A stretch of DNA of 64,000 nt from Ulota crispa (Eukaryota; Streptophyta; Bryopsida; Orthotrichales; Orthotrichaceae), in contig OY987245.1 of the NCBI GenBank assembly GCA_963920765.1, positions 5,100,727 to 5,164,726 on the forward strand, read 5' to 3'. Positions 23,424 through 35,384 of this stretch are shown here, piece by piece (positions within the stretch are counted from its first letter, which is position 1; the number at the start of each line of letters is the position of its first letter). Under the pieces are notes generated by a model. That model did no database searches, had not been told where the DNA came from, and saw only the letters and a list, made by a program, of their open reading frames with translations. The position numbers were made by a program, and so were the translations under genes.

Positions 23424-24564
23424 GCATTTAGTGTTTTATTAGCCAATGAAAAAGCAAAAGAATTGGTTGGATTTTGAAAGGGTATGAAACAAAGTTTCAA
23501 AGAATGTCTAACTACAAGACAAATAGAGGCATTCTCCCATGTAGGGAATGTGAAAAAACTTATTGAATATGGCAAATGAAGCTAAAAATCTTCCTCAAAA
23601 ATTGGGTACTATCTATACTACTAAGTGAGAAGATTTTATTCTAGAAAACTATAATAACAAAAAAATCAAGAAAATCACTGAAATGTAAATATCACATTTA
23701 AAATCTATTTTAATAAATTCCACTCCAAATTTAGAAACACTTTGTTTTTCATACAAAAAAAACCTAATTTTGATATTTGATACCAACATAGCAATGATAG
23801 TATTGGACTATATAGACACGATAAAAACCACCATAATCTCCAATCAAACGTAAACTCCAAAATGTACCTAAATGTAACATTTACTTATGGAACATTATAT
23901 ATCTTCAAAAAGAAAAATATCCTATCACCTTTAATAATAAGGGTGTTTTACATTATTGTTTTTTACTGCCTATGCATTAAATGTCTAGAATTTAGACAAG
24001 AGCGCTTTTGGCTCACTTACAACTTCGGGTGTCTCTAACTTACCTCGAATGAGAAGGGATGTAAGTGACGAAGGACAAGTGTCAAGGTGCCATTGCACTG
24101 TAAGAAATACAAGAATGTTAATACACACTATACAATACGTACTGTATCTTGTTGCTATTCACACATAAATACCATACTTGATGGGAATGTTCAAAAATTC
24201 ATACTTTAACGTCTGTTTAATGAGATCAGCTTTTTGGATTTTTTGAACTTTCTGAAGGACAAGACGACGGATTTTTTATATGTATTTTAATAAATTGCGG
24301 CTGTTTTATGGTGAGAATTTGATTTGGTACGTACCATGGTACCCACTTTGCCATGCCCAGGATATTATGTTGAAGATTTTCACACGTTTTCACCTAAAAA
24401 TAATACTGAAAGCCCCTCCGGGCAAGACAAGGGGTTGGTATGTGAACCTCTTATGCTGTAGATTTATTTAATAAATTGGAGAAATACGTGTGAGGCAAAA
24501 TGCTCTATGAAAAAATTCATTTAATTCTATAAAGGAAAAAGGGGATGGATACCCCTGATCAAGG
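23424..24564. other. Intergenic DNA, nothing recognised
   Basis: AT-rich. Only short ORFs without motifs. Confidence 0.5.
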
Positions 24565-24837
24565 TTGATCAAGTTTGCAATATTTGTATAGATGCCCTTG
24601 GTTTTTCAGGAATTGCACAAATATTTTTGGACCAATTTTCAAGCCTTTGTTTTGATGTGCACTCCACTTCCTTCTCACTTTGTGCATATGCTGCTTCTTT
24701 TCCATAGCACCATGCTTGCAAAGGGAGGAGAAAGTGGCACGCACAACAAGACAAACACTTGAAAACTATGATCCAAGAGTATTTGTGCAATTTTTGAATA
24801 ATGAAGGACATCTAAGCAAATATTACAAACTTCACAA
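24565..24837. repeat. Foldback MITE, family C
   Basis: The left arm (GCAATATTTGTATAGATGCC, then GGAATTGCACAAATATTT) is matched by the right arm (AGTATTTGTGCAATTTTTGA, then GGACATCTAAGCAAATATT). Related to 5801-6107. Short ORFs on the minus strand follow this inverted repeat. Confidence 0.55.
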
Positions 24838-24865
24838 GTAACTATTAAATTTTCCATAATATAAA

Positions 24866-25216
24866 ATGGAAGCCATTTGCCGTGAAAGGCACATTTTAGT
24901 AGAGGAAGCCCTTCCTTGCCCTTTGAAGAGGCGTGGATTGATCTTTAGATCAGGGCTTTTTTTTGGCAACAAGCTGGCAAGTGTTAACAGTCTATTGGGT
25001 CCACTCCTAGTTTGTGGAAATTTGTCAGACCTATCAAATTTTTGCCAGAAAAAAATGCCGTGCTCTCTAGATGGTAAACCTGAAGTGCAGTGTAGTGGTC
25101 CAAGCTTTGTAGCAACAAATATAAATTTTCTATGCCCATCAATTTATAACAAAAAGGTTAGGATGAAGAACTATCGAAACACACAATTATGCAAGTCACC
25201 ATTACATCAATTTTAG
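24866..25216 (+). CDS. Unrecognised 116-codon ORF
   Basis: Opens with ATG just after the family C MITE. It reads through a cysteine-containing, moderately hydrophobic sequence (LLGPLLVCGNLSDL near residue 43) with no domain that I recognise. There is no intron signal, promoter element or GC shift to support it. It may be a chance ORF or a remnant of a repeat. Confidence 0.15.
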   Translation: MEAICRERHILVEEALPCPLKRRGLIFRSGLFFGNKLASVNSLLGPLLVCGNLSDLSNFCQKKMPCSLDGKPEVQCSGPSFVATNINFLCPSIYNKKVRMKNYRNTQLCKSPLHQF

Positions 25217-27317
25217 CATTCTTGCACTTAGTTTTACAATCACGCATTTGGTCTTGTTGGGAGCTAAAGATCTAATCCCATATTCTCATAAGCAAAATAT
25301 ACGTAAACATTGCCAAAAATATCCAAGTAATACTTTAGTAGGGTTAGTTTCACTTGCTTAATGAGCTATTCATAAGTTGTCACACATGCATTGCTACAAA
25401 ACAAGTTTTAATTAGGTTGATTATACACTATCTAGTGATTTGGTTGAGTTAAATTTTCAAAGATTACTATATGATTGCAATGTAGTTAACTTATATCCAT
25501 ATCTATTTTATGACAATGCATGTATGATGACTTTTTGTAAGCTAATTAAACCAATTAAAATGACCATGTTCACATCTTTTTGTTGTAGTTATGCATGCTA
25601 GAAATGGAGTGTTTGTACAAAAATAGATGTCATGTCTTTTTGCCACCCTATTGAAGAGGTATGGATGCAAAAGATTGTCAATTCAACTCACTAAATTGTA
25701 TTTTAAATCAAGTTCAAATTTCAAATTATGTTTTTTCACAAATTTTTATAACTTATAGTACAATAAGAGTGCAATCTATGATATGTTAACTAGTATTTCT
25801 TTAAGGAGAGAGTGAAGTAAAGAATTGACGTTGTCCCTCAAGAATTAGGGCTAGAGAGAAAAATGGTTCCCATGTCTTTGTGTGCAATCACAATGTTGCC
25901 AAAAACACTAAATTGAAATCTAGTGAAGAAAATGGGGCTAAGATTGTTATGCAGATTGACAACATATCTTATATTTTTGGAAATCATATGTAGTAACTAT
26001 GACATAAATTTTTAAAGTAAACATGTCTTGCAAGTAGCACATGACACAATTCAAGCAAGAAGAGGTATAAGATGGCATTGGAGCAATAAGTAAATTTTAG
26101 ATACTTTGAACTTCTTTTATGACCATAGTTGCCGTATTTGGAAAACGTTGTGATTGTCAACCCCACATAGTATTTTAGTAATTTAAATGCCCTTCAAATA
26201 AACCATGCTCATGTTTATTGAATATTTTGATTAATTTTCTCTAGAGTCTAAAAATATTGACCTAACCAAATTTTATAGCTTTATTTATATAGACATGGAA
26301 AATTGACAATTACACCAATATTGTTTCATTGTCACAAGGTTCCTTGCAAAATGGTTAAAAGTCCCTAATTACATTTAATAAAATCTTGAGCCCTCTTCGA
26401 TCATATTTCAAAAGTATGCATGGTAGCTTAAGAAAAAAATCATCTATACTTCAAAATATAATGCCAAATGACATTTTGTAGTTTTACACGCATCATGATT
26501 ACTTTAGTTCATCAAAGGTTACCTTGGATGAAAATAATGGAAGAAACAATTTGTTATTCTACCAATGCAGAAGTTTGTAGCAAATAAGCTATCCCAAAAA
26601 TCTAGGGAAAAATGGAAACTTTTGTGCATTCCGTGATAGATTGGTGGGACATCACACAACTTATTGTGTACCTTTTTAAGCAACCATCTACAATGAAGAA
26701 TATTCAATTGCTAATGTATTCAATTTTTGGTATATTTACATAATATTGTTTCACAAAGCTTGGAAGTTTCTTAAAGTGCAAATCATGAGGCAAAAATTCA
26801 ACCAATAAGTTTGAAAATGAAGACAGCCATACATTGATGTTCAACAAAACTCATATAATAATAATCGAATAAACAGCCAACACCAAGTTAGACCATGTTT
26901 TTGGTTTCTAAACATGAGGAATTGAAATAACCTTCTTTCTACATGCACTCTATCAGCACTGTTGGTTACTTTCATTCACACTAAATTTCAGATTCCATTC
27001 AAATGACACCTCAGGCTCTATACAAATGACACCTTAGATTCCATTTAAATGACATCCTAGACATTATTATGACATATTTTATTAATTTAGACTATAATTA
27101 ATTCCTAAGCTTCACTAATTATCTAAACGTTTACAAGGATCTTTCCGTGTTTTGCATACATCTTACAATATTTTATATATTGTTTACGGAGATTTTGGAC
27201 ACCGAAGAAGTCCAATCGGTTCCATTTCCCGGCATTGCTGATTGATCATGCATTGGGGTTGATAATAATTGCATAGTGCCGTTACATAAATACGACACTT
27301 CGAAACAAGTCCTATGG
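25217..27317. other. Intergenic DNA, nothing recognised
   Basis: AT-rich. At 26990-27060 a near-repeat CAAATGACACCT..GATTCCATT occurs about three times. No gene. Confidence 0.5.
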
Positions 27318-27320
27318 TAA

Positions 27321-28226
27321 GAGCATCCTCAATTCAACAAGTATATTGATTATGTAATGGCATTTTCATGATGGGTCCTAGTTTGAGAATTGCAAACTTA
27401 GTGCAATGCATCTTGTATGTGGGATGTAATCTTAGAGGGGACAACAAAACTTAGCCCATATCGGTAATTTCAGCGACCTTCAAGAGTCCTTCAAATTATT
27501 GTGTATATTGTTACTGGAGAAATGATGACTACTTAGCAAACAAAAAATAGAGATCCTATCAAAAATGCCTAACAAAAAACAAATTTTACATTCCTCTCTC
27601 TAGTGTGCATTATGTCGGAGGAGCTAGTTTGTCACCCGCTTTGCTCAAGGCCACGCAACAAAACTCTATACTTGCGTTTGTCAAGCCCCAATGCAAGGTG
27701 TGGATTGAGGATGCCCTAAGCCTTGGGAAATTGTGTTGCGTCCTTGGTAGTCACACTTGGAATCATTCTAGATTCTTTGATTTAATGTTGGAATATAATC
27801 ATGCAATTTGTCCTATAATTAAAGTGGTTTTGGGTTAACATGAAGTTGCGACATCCATTAGTCGCACAAATGTAGCTTGCAGTGAGGTGCCATGATGTAA
27901 AGGCTTCTCCAACCTTGCACTGGCAAGATCTAACACCCTCCAAGTACGGATGATAAATGCTCAAGACCCCTCAATTTTTTCTCATATCACTCCATCCTAG
28001 CTTGTCAATGTAATGACCTTTCAAAACACTATTCATCCTAACTTTAGTGAGCTTCATCCTATATACCCTTTGATGAATGGTCAAATGACTGTTTCTTGGG
28101 GGCATGCTTGGAGTGCAAAGACCATGTTTGAAGTGCATGGCTAGAGAACAAGAATTTTGTGGGTCTTTCAAAAATAAATGTCATCTTTTGAAGTATTAAG
28201 TTTGAAATGCAAGGCTAAAGATGCTC
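27321..28226. mobile_element. Tourist-like element, TAA target site
   Basis: Left end GAGCATCCTCAATTC, right end inverse of GAGCATCTTTAGCC, flanked by TAA on both sides (27318-27320 and 28227-28229). A GAGCATC-type end with a 3-bp TAA/TTA duplication fits PIF/Harbinger non-autonomous elements. The 77-codon ORF at 27605-27838 lies inside and has no recognised domain. Inverted homology beyond the ends is weak, so the pairing is moderate. Confidence 0.45.
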
Positions 28227-28235
28227 TAATGCTGT

Positions 28236-28530
28236 GGCCCAACTTGATTTACTGCACATACGTCAATGTGGGACTAGGATGGAAAAAGTTCAATAATTTT
28301 TCCAAACAAAAATTAAAGCAATAATTTACTCCCTTTTTTGGCGTTGTTGAGTGGTATCATCTTTAGTGATTTTCAACTAAAACAAGGTCTCTACGTTTGA
28401 ATGTCAATTCAAAACTCCCTAATTCAATCTCTTCATGATGAATATAAATTCTTACATTTTTGCGGTAGGTGAAAAAAAATGAGCTTTTTCACCTTGGCCC
28501 CTTATTGATAAATGTGGAGTAAACTGGGCC
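28236..28530. repeat. Foldback MITE, family E
   Basis: The left arm (GGCCCAACTTGATTTACTGC, then CACATACGTCAATGTGGGAC) is inverted on the right as GGCCCAGTTTACTCCACAT. Relatives with the same arm are at 29073-29695 and 31567-31733. Confidence 0.6.
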
Positions 28531-30110
28531 CTATGGCATAGTCTGAGCTTGAATTGTTGCCAGCAATTTTTATTGTAACTCGATACTGTTGAAATTAGGT
28601 AATAATTTAGTAAATGGCTAAAACAACATCCTCATGTTGTCAACGCAACACCCTCAACTCCTCAAGGTGGGCACGTGACCTTCTATGAAGGTTGCTGCCA
28701 TAGCGTGCACATTGATGTTTGTCCTTTTAGTCAAAAGAGCATAGAAGTTGGGTAGATGGTAGGAGATTGGAAATGCATGGACGGATTGGGCCAAACCTAA
28801 ATTTGATAACAACCAAACAAGTAATACCAAATGCGGTCTGTCTAGTACTAATTTTAAAAATCAAATGCACTTCCATCATGGTCAATAGCATCTTCCTTGA
28901 CAATGTGACCTTATCCTTGGTATTTATGCCACTTGAGCACATGCCCCCTTTAACCCTTGGGGTGTCGCATTAACAACATGAGGTGATGATTTAACAATTC
29001 CCTAATTTTATTGCAGATTGACACAAACACATGCTAGCTCAGCCGCATGCTTGCCAAAGGGTAATGACTAGTTGGCTCATTTTATAGCACATATGTTGAT
29101 GTAAGGCCAAGGCGGAAAAGCTCATATGTTTTTCCAAACAAGGGTAATAGTAATAATTTGCCCCCTATTTATTTGTTGTTCATTGTATCCTCTTCCTAGC
29201 ATTAGAAAAAATTTGGACCCTCAATATAATGCCTTGAGTTACCAAGCATGGGAACCTTGGGCACATTACACCAAACTCTGCACATGCGCAATCTGACGTG
29301 GCACCATTGGTGACACGTCATTTTATTAATTTAAAAAATCAAAAATCAAAAAAATTTCTAACTTTTTTTTTTTCTTTTTTTTTTAAAATTAATTTTTTTG
29401 GGCAAATAGCAGAGCTGGTTTGGGGCTGGTTCCCACATTGGGAACAAAATTTATAAAGACCTTATTGAGGGTTGAAATTTTTCCTAATGGTTCCAAACCA
29501 AAGCAAGGTCCCTGAATCCAAATCTAAATTCTCAATTCTCAAATTCAATCTTCCATGGTAAATATCTAAACTCTCACATTTTTTGACGAGTGATAAAACA
29601 TGATAAATATCTAAAATCTCACATTTTTCTGCTAGTGAAAAACAATGCTTTTCCACCCTAGCCTCACATGGACGTATGTGCAATAAACTAAGCATCCAAA
29701 CCATGTTTTAGGGCATCATTAGGGTTTCTAAAACAATTTTTCATTTTTACTACATGATGTGAATTTAAATCCATGTTTTGACTTCATGTTGGCAACATTG
29801 AGTGTCACTAGTATGTACAAAGTAATTTTTTTCCATCTTTTTTTATTATTTTCTGAAATCAACTATGAATTGATCACAACAGATAGACCATAAGCTCAAT
29901 TAGGCACTTTGGATGTATGGGCAAGCAAACAAATGAACAATTCAATGTGACAACCATGCATGACTAACTACTCTCCCATCGCAATTCAAGGGCACAATGA
30001 GGAGTCACTTCACCTTGGCTCATTTCAAAATGTCTAGAGCTATGAAGAACTTGTCACTTATTTTTGAATTGGAGATATGCAATGACTTTGGCATGGTTAT
30101 TTGCACAACC
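28531..30110. other. Repeat-rich intergenic DNA
   Basis: Contains a family E foldback (29073-29695) and an unpaired TTAACCCTTGGGG terminus at 28950. ORFs of up to 80 codons (28727-28942, 29462-29704) have no recognised domain and overlap repeat arms. Confidence 0.5.
29073..29695. repeat. Foldback, family E (larger copy)
   Basis: The left arm TGGCTCATTTTATAGCACAT, followed by GGCCAAGGCGGAAAAGC, is inverted on the right (GCTTTTCCACCCTAGCC, then ATGTGCAATAAACTAAGC). The interior includes a poly-T tract near 29365. Confidence 0.5.
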
Positions 30111-30113
30111 TAA

Positions 30114-30603
30114 GAGCATCTTCAATCCAGCACTATGAATGACCCGGCAAAAACATTACTATTTTTGATTGGTATATAATTAGAATGTGAGATTACTATC
30201 ATTGGAAGTGTAACTATACAAAAACTCTTCAAGCAAATGAAATAATATATGGAATTGGAAATTGGGCAATCAAGATAATGCCCATTGAAAATTAGCTAAA
30301 GGACAAACAACATGGCAAACCATGTGGCTAAGAAAGAAAATTCAAGGTAATGGTTCACCAAATTTTGAAAATTTGGTATACCATTACCATAGATTCCCCT
30401 CTAAAACTTGATTTCCCATGATGATTGTCCTTTAGCTAATTTTCAATAGGCATTATTTTGATTATCCAATTTCCAATACCCTATGTTATTTCATTTATAC
30501 GAAGAGTTTTGGTATACGGCTATACGTTTCCAATGATAGAAATCTCACATTCTAATTATACACCAATGCAAAAATAGTTCCCGGTGCTGGAGTGATGATG
30601 CCC
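30114..30603. mobile_element. Tourist-like MITE, TAA target site
   Basis: Ends GAGCATCTTCAATCCAGCAC and the inverse of GGGCATCATCACTCCAGCAC, flanked by TAA on both sides (30111-30113 and 30604-30606). The arms stay inverted-repetitive nearly to the middle (GGTATATAATTAGAATGTGA and its inverse). The GGGCATC-type end and TAA duplication fit PIF/Harbinger (Tourist). Confidence 0.75.
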
Positions 30604-30849
30604 TAAAGCCTAACCCCAGAATCTACACCTATCTTAGTTTGTGGATTGAATTTGTGAAATATATGTCACAGGTCACAACTATATGGTACATGAAAACAAG
30701 CCAATTTAACATTTATACGCAGAGGTTATGGTCACGCAACTGAACTGCACCAAGTTTTACTCAAACTGTCAAACACACCAATTTTAGAAACATGAAGTTA
30801 TTCACTCATTCCAGCGAGAAGAAGGAAGTCTACTTTTGACTCCCCCTTA

Positions 30850-31250
30850 CCAAAAATAAGAGCTGGGCAGATGATTGGAATAATCACACATCATGCAGCA
30901 ACGAGACTGGATCACTGGAATCTGGCAAGGAGCACCTGGCGCACCTGGCGCAGCTGCCGTGGAAGCGAAGCCAGGAGGTGATGAAGGGATAGCAACTAGC
31001 AAGTCCTGAACTCGTGTCCAACTTGCCAGACGATCGACGATCGGCGTGCGTGTATGCAACATTGCAACCCCGAAAACCTTCCCTCGGGACTTGGGACGAC
31101 GCTCGCAATGTGGAGCTCCGGCCTCGGGGCGCGAACGAGCAAGCAAGAGATCGAGCAAAATGTACCATGATCTCATCACTTGATCACAGTCCTCCACCAC
31201 ACCAGATTCACCCGAACTAAAAAAAACCCATAAAAAACAAGCTGCTCCGC
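30850..31250. other. GC-rich island with overlapping ORFs
   Basis: An abrupt GC-rich stretch in AT-rich DNA. The minus strand is open for 161 codons (31332-30847, containing STAAAPGAPGAP) and 94 codons (31168-30884); the plus strand for 68 codons (31014-31220). No domain is recognised. It could be a first exon or promoter island of an unidentified gene, or a remnant. Confidence 0.25.
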
Positions 31251-31566
31251 CATCAGGCGGCAAACTTGGTGTCCCAGGTTTTGATTTCCATGACAAATTT
31301 GGAATTGTGTGCTGGATATTGCAGTATTTCATTTCTGTCCCAGTCGTTATATTTAGCAGACCAATTGCAACTTGCCTTTTCCGGTGTTTTCTTTCGATTA
31401 TTTAATGAGATCAAATGATTTGTTGCGCATTTGGGGTATTTGCTTTTAGTAAAGGGGCAGAGGCAGAGCCGCAATTCGAACCTCGCCTGCTATGTGGTGA
31501 TCTCCCAGAAGCGACCAGGTGGTGTGCGATGCTTGGAATGTTGTGACCTTGAGACTTGAGTGTGTG
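31251..31566. other. Intergenic DNA, nothing recognised
   Basis: Intermediate base composition. A tRNA-like B box on the minus strand near 31479-31490 was considered and rejected. Confidence 0.4.
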
Positions 31567-31733
31567 GGCTCAGTTTAGTACACACGTCGATGTGGGACCA
31601 GGGTGGATAAGCACTGTTTTTTCACCCGCCAGGAAATGTGAGAGTTTACTAGATACTATTACCCTTGTTTGGGAAAAAAACCTGAGCTTTACCACCCTGG
31701 CCCCACAACTACGTATGTGCAGTAAACTGAGCC
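31567..31733. mobile_element. Foldback MITE, family E (short, well preserved)
   Basis: 167 bp, ends GGCTCAGTTTAGTACACACG and the inverse GTGCAGTAAACTGAGCC, with inner arms GTGGGACCAGGGTGG and CCACCCTGGCCCCAC. The flanks AGTGTGTG (left) and GGTGTGTG (right, one base in) suggest an 8-bp-class duplication, as in hAT elements; this is tentative. Confidence 0.6.
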
Positions 31734-32114
31734 GGGTGTGTGACTGGATGTGGGGTGTTTTTTTCTCGAAATTGGTGTTCAGGAATAGAAAGTGCTTGTG
31801 AGAGGTCGCGAGTCCGAAGGAGGGAGAGCGTGATTTGGGGACATCTTCGAGACGGAATCCGGATACCGGTAATACTCGTGAATTGAATGGGCCCGGATCT
31901 TTGTTGCACGTTGACTTCCTACAAGGCAGCAGCCCCCGCAGCCAAATTACTAATTTCGGGTTTCTAGTTGGTAACAGTAATGCGCCGCACAGTTCCAGTA
32001 AGTCCCTTTTTCCTTTTCATATTTACAAAAGTGTGCTGTAATGACAATCATAAATGTTGTGGTGAAACCACGTGTTTGTACATTCTTGTGTCTTTTGAAA
32101 ACAATTCATAACTT
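31734..32114. other. Intergenic DNA, nothing recognised
   Basis: Contains short open frames on both strands without motifs. Confidence 0.4.
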
Positions 32115-32455
32115 TCATTAGCACTAATAAAGCTGCCCTCCCTCCAAGAGAATGGTGTGGAATATTCCACACCATTCCATCTACTTGGATGAAATGGTGT
32201 GAAATATTCCACACCCTTTTTTAGTTATGAGGACACTTGGTTGAATTTGTTAAAGTTTATGAAAGGGAGGTTTAGTTCAGTGCACACACGTCAAGGGGGC
32301 CAGAAGTGCCAAAAAATTAATTAAAAAAACATTTATTTATTTATTTATTTATTTTATTTTATTTTGTTAAGATGAAGTTCATGGATGATACCTGAGGTCC
32401 TGAAAAGAGGGAAAGGCAACCTCTTCTCAGGCTACTAAATGTTATGTTCAAGGCT
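32115..32455. repeat. Dispersed repeat F, copy 1, with a 26-bp perfect palindrome
   Basis: Closely related, same orientation, to 39725-40035: CCCTCCCTCCAAGAGA, two GGAATATTCC-centred hairpins, an (ATTT)n / (AAAT)n run, then TTCATGGATGATAC. Positions 32151-32176 are a perfect 26-bp palindrome centred on GGAATATTCC. Confidence 0.75.
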
Positions 32456-32878
32456 TCTTTACACTACATTAGGTATTGCATTTACACCAAATAAGGTGAA
32501 AGTACCAATACTTAATAACTTAAGAGATTTTGCAACAACCTACAAAGAGTTTGAGGCAAAAAATACTTTTTCCATGTAGGAAGATAAGGAATATTGAGAT
32601 TGCAAAACTTTCATAATTTTATGTGCAAAACTCAAATTACTGTGAGTTTGGAAGTCAAAAAGTGTTTTGAGCCCATGACCAATGTTTAGATGTATGTAAT
32701 TCCACCAGTAGTGAAATCACTTTCAGCTCATTACTTCCTACCTCACTTTGGAACATGTTGCATGACTTAAGTGGTCCTAACCTTGAAAAGACCAAAAAAA
32801 TGCATTTCAAAGTACCTATCCTTGCTAATGGTGGAAATAGCACCCCTACTGGTTGGATATAGAGCATTGGTGGCAATG
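32456..32878. other. Intergenic DNA, nothing recognised
   Basis: Left flank of the LTR retrotransposon; the last five bases (CAATG, 32874-32878) are its target duplication. Confidence 0.5.
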
Positions 32879-33102
32879 TGTTACGAACTAGTTAGTAATG
32901 ACGGTTATGTTGGTTAGAGGTTGGTTACCCTTCCTCTTTCATTTTTAAACCAAGTGAGGAGGTTTGTTCCTCACTTGACATTTTGCTTAATACAATGGAA
33001 TACTTTCAATGTCACCTTTGCGTCTTTTAGTGTTTGTTTCTACATTAGGTTATGATCTCAAAATAGGAAAGGAATGTCAACTCTTGATCTTGTATCGTAA
33101 CA
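32879..33102 (+). repeat. 5' LTR (224 bp)
   Basis: Starts TGTTACGAACTAG and ends TCGTAACA, with inverted termini TGTTACG/CGTAACA. It contains a hairpin (AAGTGAGGA-loop-TCCTCACTT, 32952-32976) overlapping ACTTGACATT (32973-32982), the segment complementary to the primer site. Confidence 0.95.
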
Positions 33103-33103
33103 T

Positions 33104-33113
33104 AATGTCAAGT
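33104..33113 (+). promoter_or_regulatory. Primer-binding site, probably self-primed
   Basis: AATGTCAAGT starts two bases after the LTR and is the exact complement of ACTTGACATT inside the LTR. There is no match to the initiator-tRNA site (TGGTATCAGAGC-type) used by most plant chromoviruses. In Tf1/sushi elements the primer is the folded-back 5' end of the element's own RNA; the same arrangement is inferred here. Confidence 0.5.
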
Positions 33114-33592
33114 CCTTGAGAGTCCACATTTGGATGAGGATGCAATCGGGTAGGGATGTATTTGGTTTTGACAAATGTGGAATGTTGCCTTTCAAGAAAT
33201 TATTGTGAAGTAAATAGGCTCAAGAGTTCTTGCAAATTTTCTATGGTGGTAGGAGTAGCAAACAATTTGTGCGGTTTTCTTTTTTCAAAATTTTGGCATG
33301 TTTTACTCAACGTTTCAATGCGTTCTTGGGATTGTTTGTTGGTTCTATCGAGGAGGTGATTTTAGGTTTTGATGCATTCACCGTGATTGATAAGTATGAT
33401 AACGGCCAATTAATTGGTAATAATTAAGAAAGAAAGAAGAGTAGAGGCATAAATGAAATAAGGTTAGGGTTAGGAAATACTTGCATCAAGTAAATTATGT
33501 TGCAAGTTTCAACAATGCTTGTCCACAATGGCAAGATTGTGGTGGGTGAAGAAGGTTGGAGAAGTCATGTTGTGAAGTTAAATTGAGCTACC

Positions 33593-34678
33593 ATGGATTG
33601 TGAGCACGTAGCCGAAGATCCGCAAGGGCTTACAATGCCGGAAGAGGTGGGGTCGAAGTTGGCCTCATTCATACAATAACAAATTCAAAATGTGTTTCAA
33701 GCGGCGATCCCCCACTTAATGCAAGAACTTTCAGAGCGTGCGACGTTGGGGCCAGGACTGGTAGCGTCATCCACATCCGGGGAAGAAGAGCAAGCACCAA
33801 GAAGAATAGAAGAGCCTCGAGGTGATGGATTTCATATCAAAAAATCAAAAATAGCGGAACCAAATAAGTTTTTCGAAAAGAAGGGTAACGAAGTGTAATG
33901 GTGGCTTGCACAATTGCGTTTGGTATTCCGTGGTAAGCCACGCACTTATAATTCTGATGCCGATAAAGTCGCTTATGCTCTTTCATATATGACGGGAGCT
34001 GCACAAAATTGGGCAATGCCACTTTTGCAAGCCCTTAATGAAGGACGTGATCATGAGCTGTTGACGGACTATGATGCTTTCCGGAAATCCATTATTGGGA
34101 TTTACGGTGACTTGGATAGAGAAGGTAACGCAGAAGACTGTTTAGGTCGGCTTAGGCAAACCGGTTTGGCGGCATCATATATTTCTACGTTTAATAAATA
34201 TGCCGCTCAAGTCAAATGGAATGAAGCTAACTTGGTGGCTCGGTTTCGAAGAAGAATCAAAGATGAGATCTTGGATTCCATAGCCACCGCAGAGACCCAA
34301 CCACAAAGACTTCAAGATTAGATGAGAATGGTGTCCCGGATTGATGAGAGGCTATGGGGTCGACGGCAAAATCAGCGGGTACAATCCAATTCCCAAAATG
34401 TTAGAGTTCCAACCGCTCCTTTCCGTGATCCAAGTGCGAGGTCTCAAGCAAATTTGGGCCCAGTGCCTATGGAGCTTGGCGCGACTTGAGCCACGCAAGC
34501 TTTGGCAAAAACGGCAGCGGAACGGCTAGAGTATCAACGCCAGGGGCGATGTTAGAATTGCGGCAAACTAGGACATATCAGAGCTAAGTGCCCCACAAAT
34601 CCCTCTAGGCCACTTTCAATTTCGGCTACCATGAAGATGGAAGAAAGAGCCTCGGGAAAAGAGGAAGCCCGAGACTGA
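33593..34678 (+). pseudogene. gag (capsid and nucleocapsid), decayed
   Basis: Structural protein that would package the element's RNA into cytoplasmic particles. The ATG at 33593 (CTACCATGG context) opens a frame of about 361 codons closed by TGA 34676-34678. Capsid motifs include KVAYALSYMTGAAQNWA, and a CCHC zinc knuckle spans 34550-34594 (C-x2-C-x4-H-x4-C, NCGKLGHIRAKC), with its second residue now a stop. Premature stops: TAA 33677, TAA 33896, TAG 34319, TGA 34487, TAG 34553. Frame is otherwise maintained throughout, with no gag frameshift. GGGAAAA at 34654-34660 lies in X-XXY-YYZ phase 15 bases before the final TGA. Confidence 0.85.
34654..34660 (+). promoter_or_regulatory. Candidate -1 ribosomal frameshift site between gag and pol
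   Basis: GGGAAAA read in the gag frame as G-GGA-AAA, the canonical slippery phase. Gag stops 15 bases later. The -1 frame is open from here straight into the protease and is the frame of protease, RT and RNase H. Known relatives using -1 shifting include fungal chromoviruses. A downstream stimulatory structure was not established. Confidence 0.5.
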
Positions 34679-35190
34679 GTGGAAGGATTCAGTACCCGGG
34701 CATTGTCCAGACGGCGACGGCTACAATTCCAAAGCAAAGCACAAGCACAAAACATGAGAATGATGAGCTTGATCATGAGCAAGGTTTGCAATGGAAGGAA
34801 CCTCTAGTGATCTACGAGGATCCGAGAAATGTATTGACTCCATTGTCTCTACGAGCAACCTTGAATTTGGAGGCCTATGTAACGTTGAATGCCACAATCA
34901 ACTCCATGGCGGCCTCCACTCTAGTAGACTCATGAGCCACAGGAATCTTCATGCATACTAGGTTTGCAGAGGAGTGCAATGCAATCCTAAAACTCAAGGG
35001 AGCACCAAGAGAAGTCCGGGTAAATGATGGCCAAATGATTAATTCCGGGCTTATTACACACGAAGCAGTGGTTGAACTTGTAATTGGGAGTCATCGTGAG
35101 AAGTTGGTGGCGGATATCACCAACACAGGAAGATACCCATTTATTTTAGGCATCCCTTGATTGATTCGTCACGACCCAACTAATTGTTGG
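34661..35190 (+). pseudogene. Pol: aspartic protease, decayed
   Basis: Retropepsin that would cleave Gag-Pol. The -1 frame is open from the slippery site. The catalytic motif reads L-V-D-S-stop-A-T-G: the aspartate (34927-34929) survives, but the glycine of DSGA is now TGA (34933-34935). The flap/C-terminal region reads YPFILGIP-stop-LIRHDP (TGA 35158-35160). After about 35190 the reading becomes unclear towards the gap. Confidence 0.7.
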
Positions 35191-35384
35191 TCACAAGGAG
35201 TGTAATGTTCAACTCAGCATATTGTGGAGCAAATTGTACAATGCCTAAAATAATGAGCCTCCATTCCGGATTTGGGAATAATGCTTGGCGACGGTCAACG
35301 GATGGTGGGATTACCGTGAGTGCACTGCATTCACAAAGCAAAGTTCACGAAGGAAGAACCGAAAAAGAAATTAGCAAAGGAGGA

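Noticed and set aside
9298-27838. WIEDAF and WIEDAL in ORFs at 9.3 and 27.7 kb as a shared domain
   Set aside because: Only about five residues agree and the flanking residues do not align; treated as coincidence.
31470-31500. GGTTCGAATTGC on the minus strand as a tRNA B box
   Set aside because: The T-stem does not pair, and no acceptor stem, anticodon arm or A box is found.
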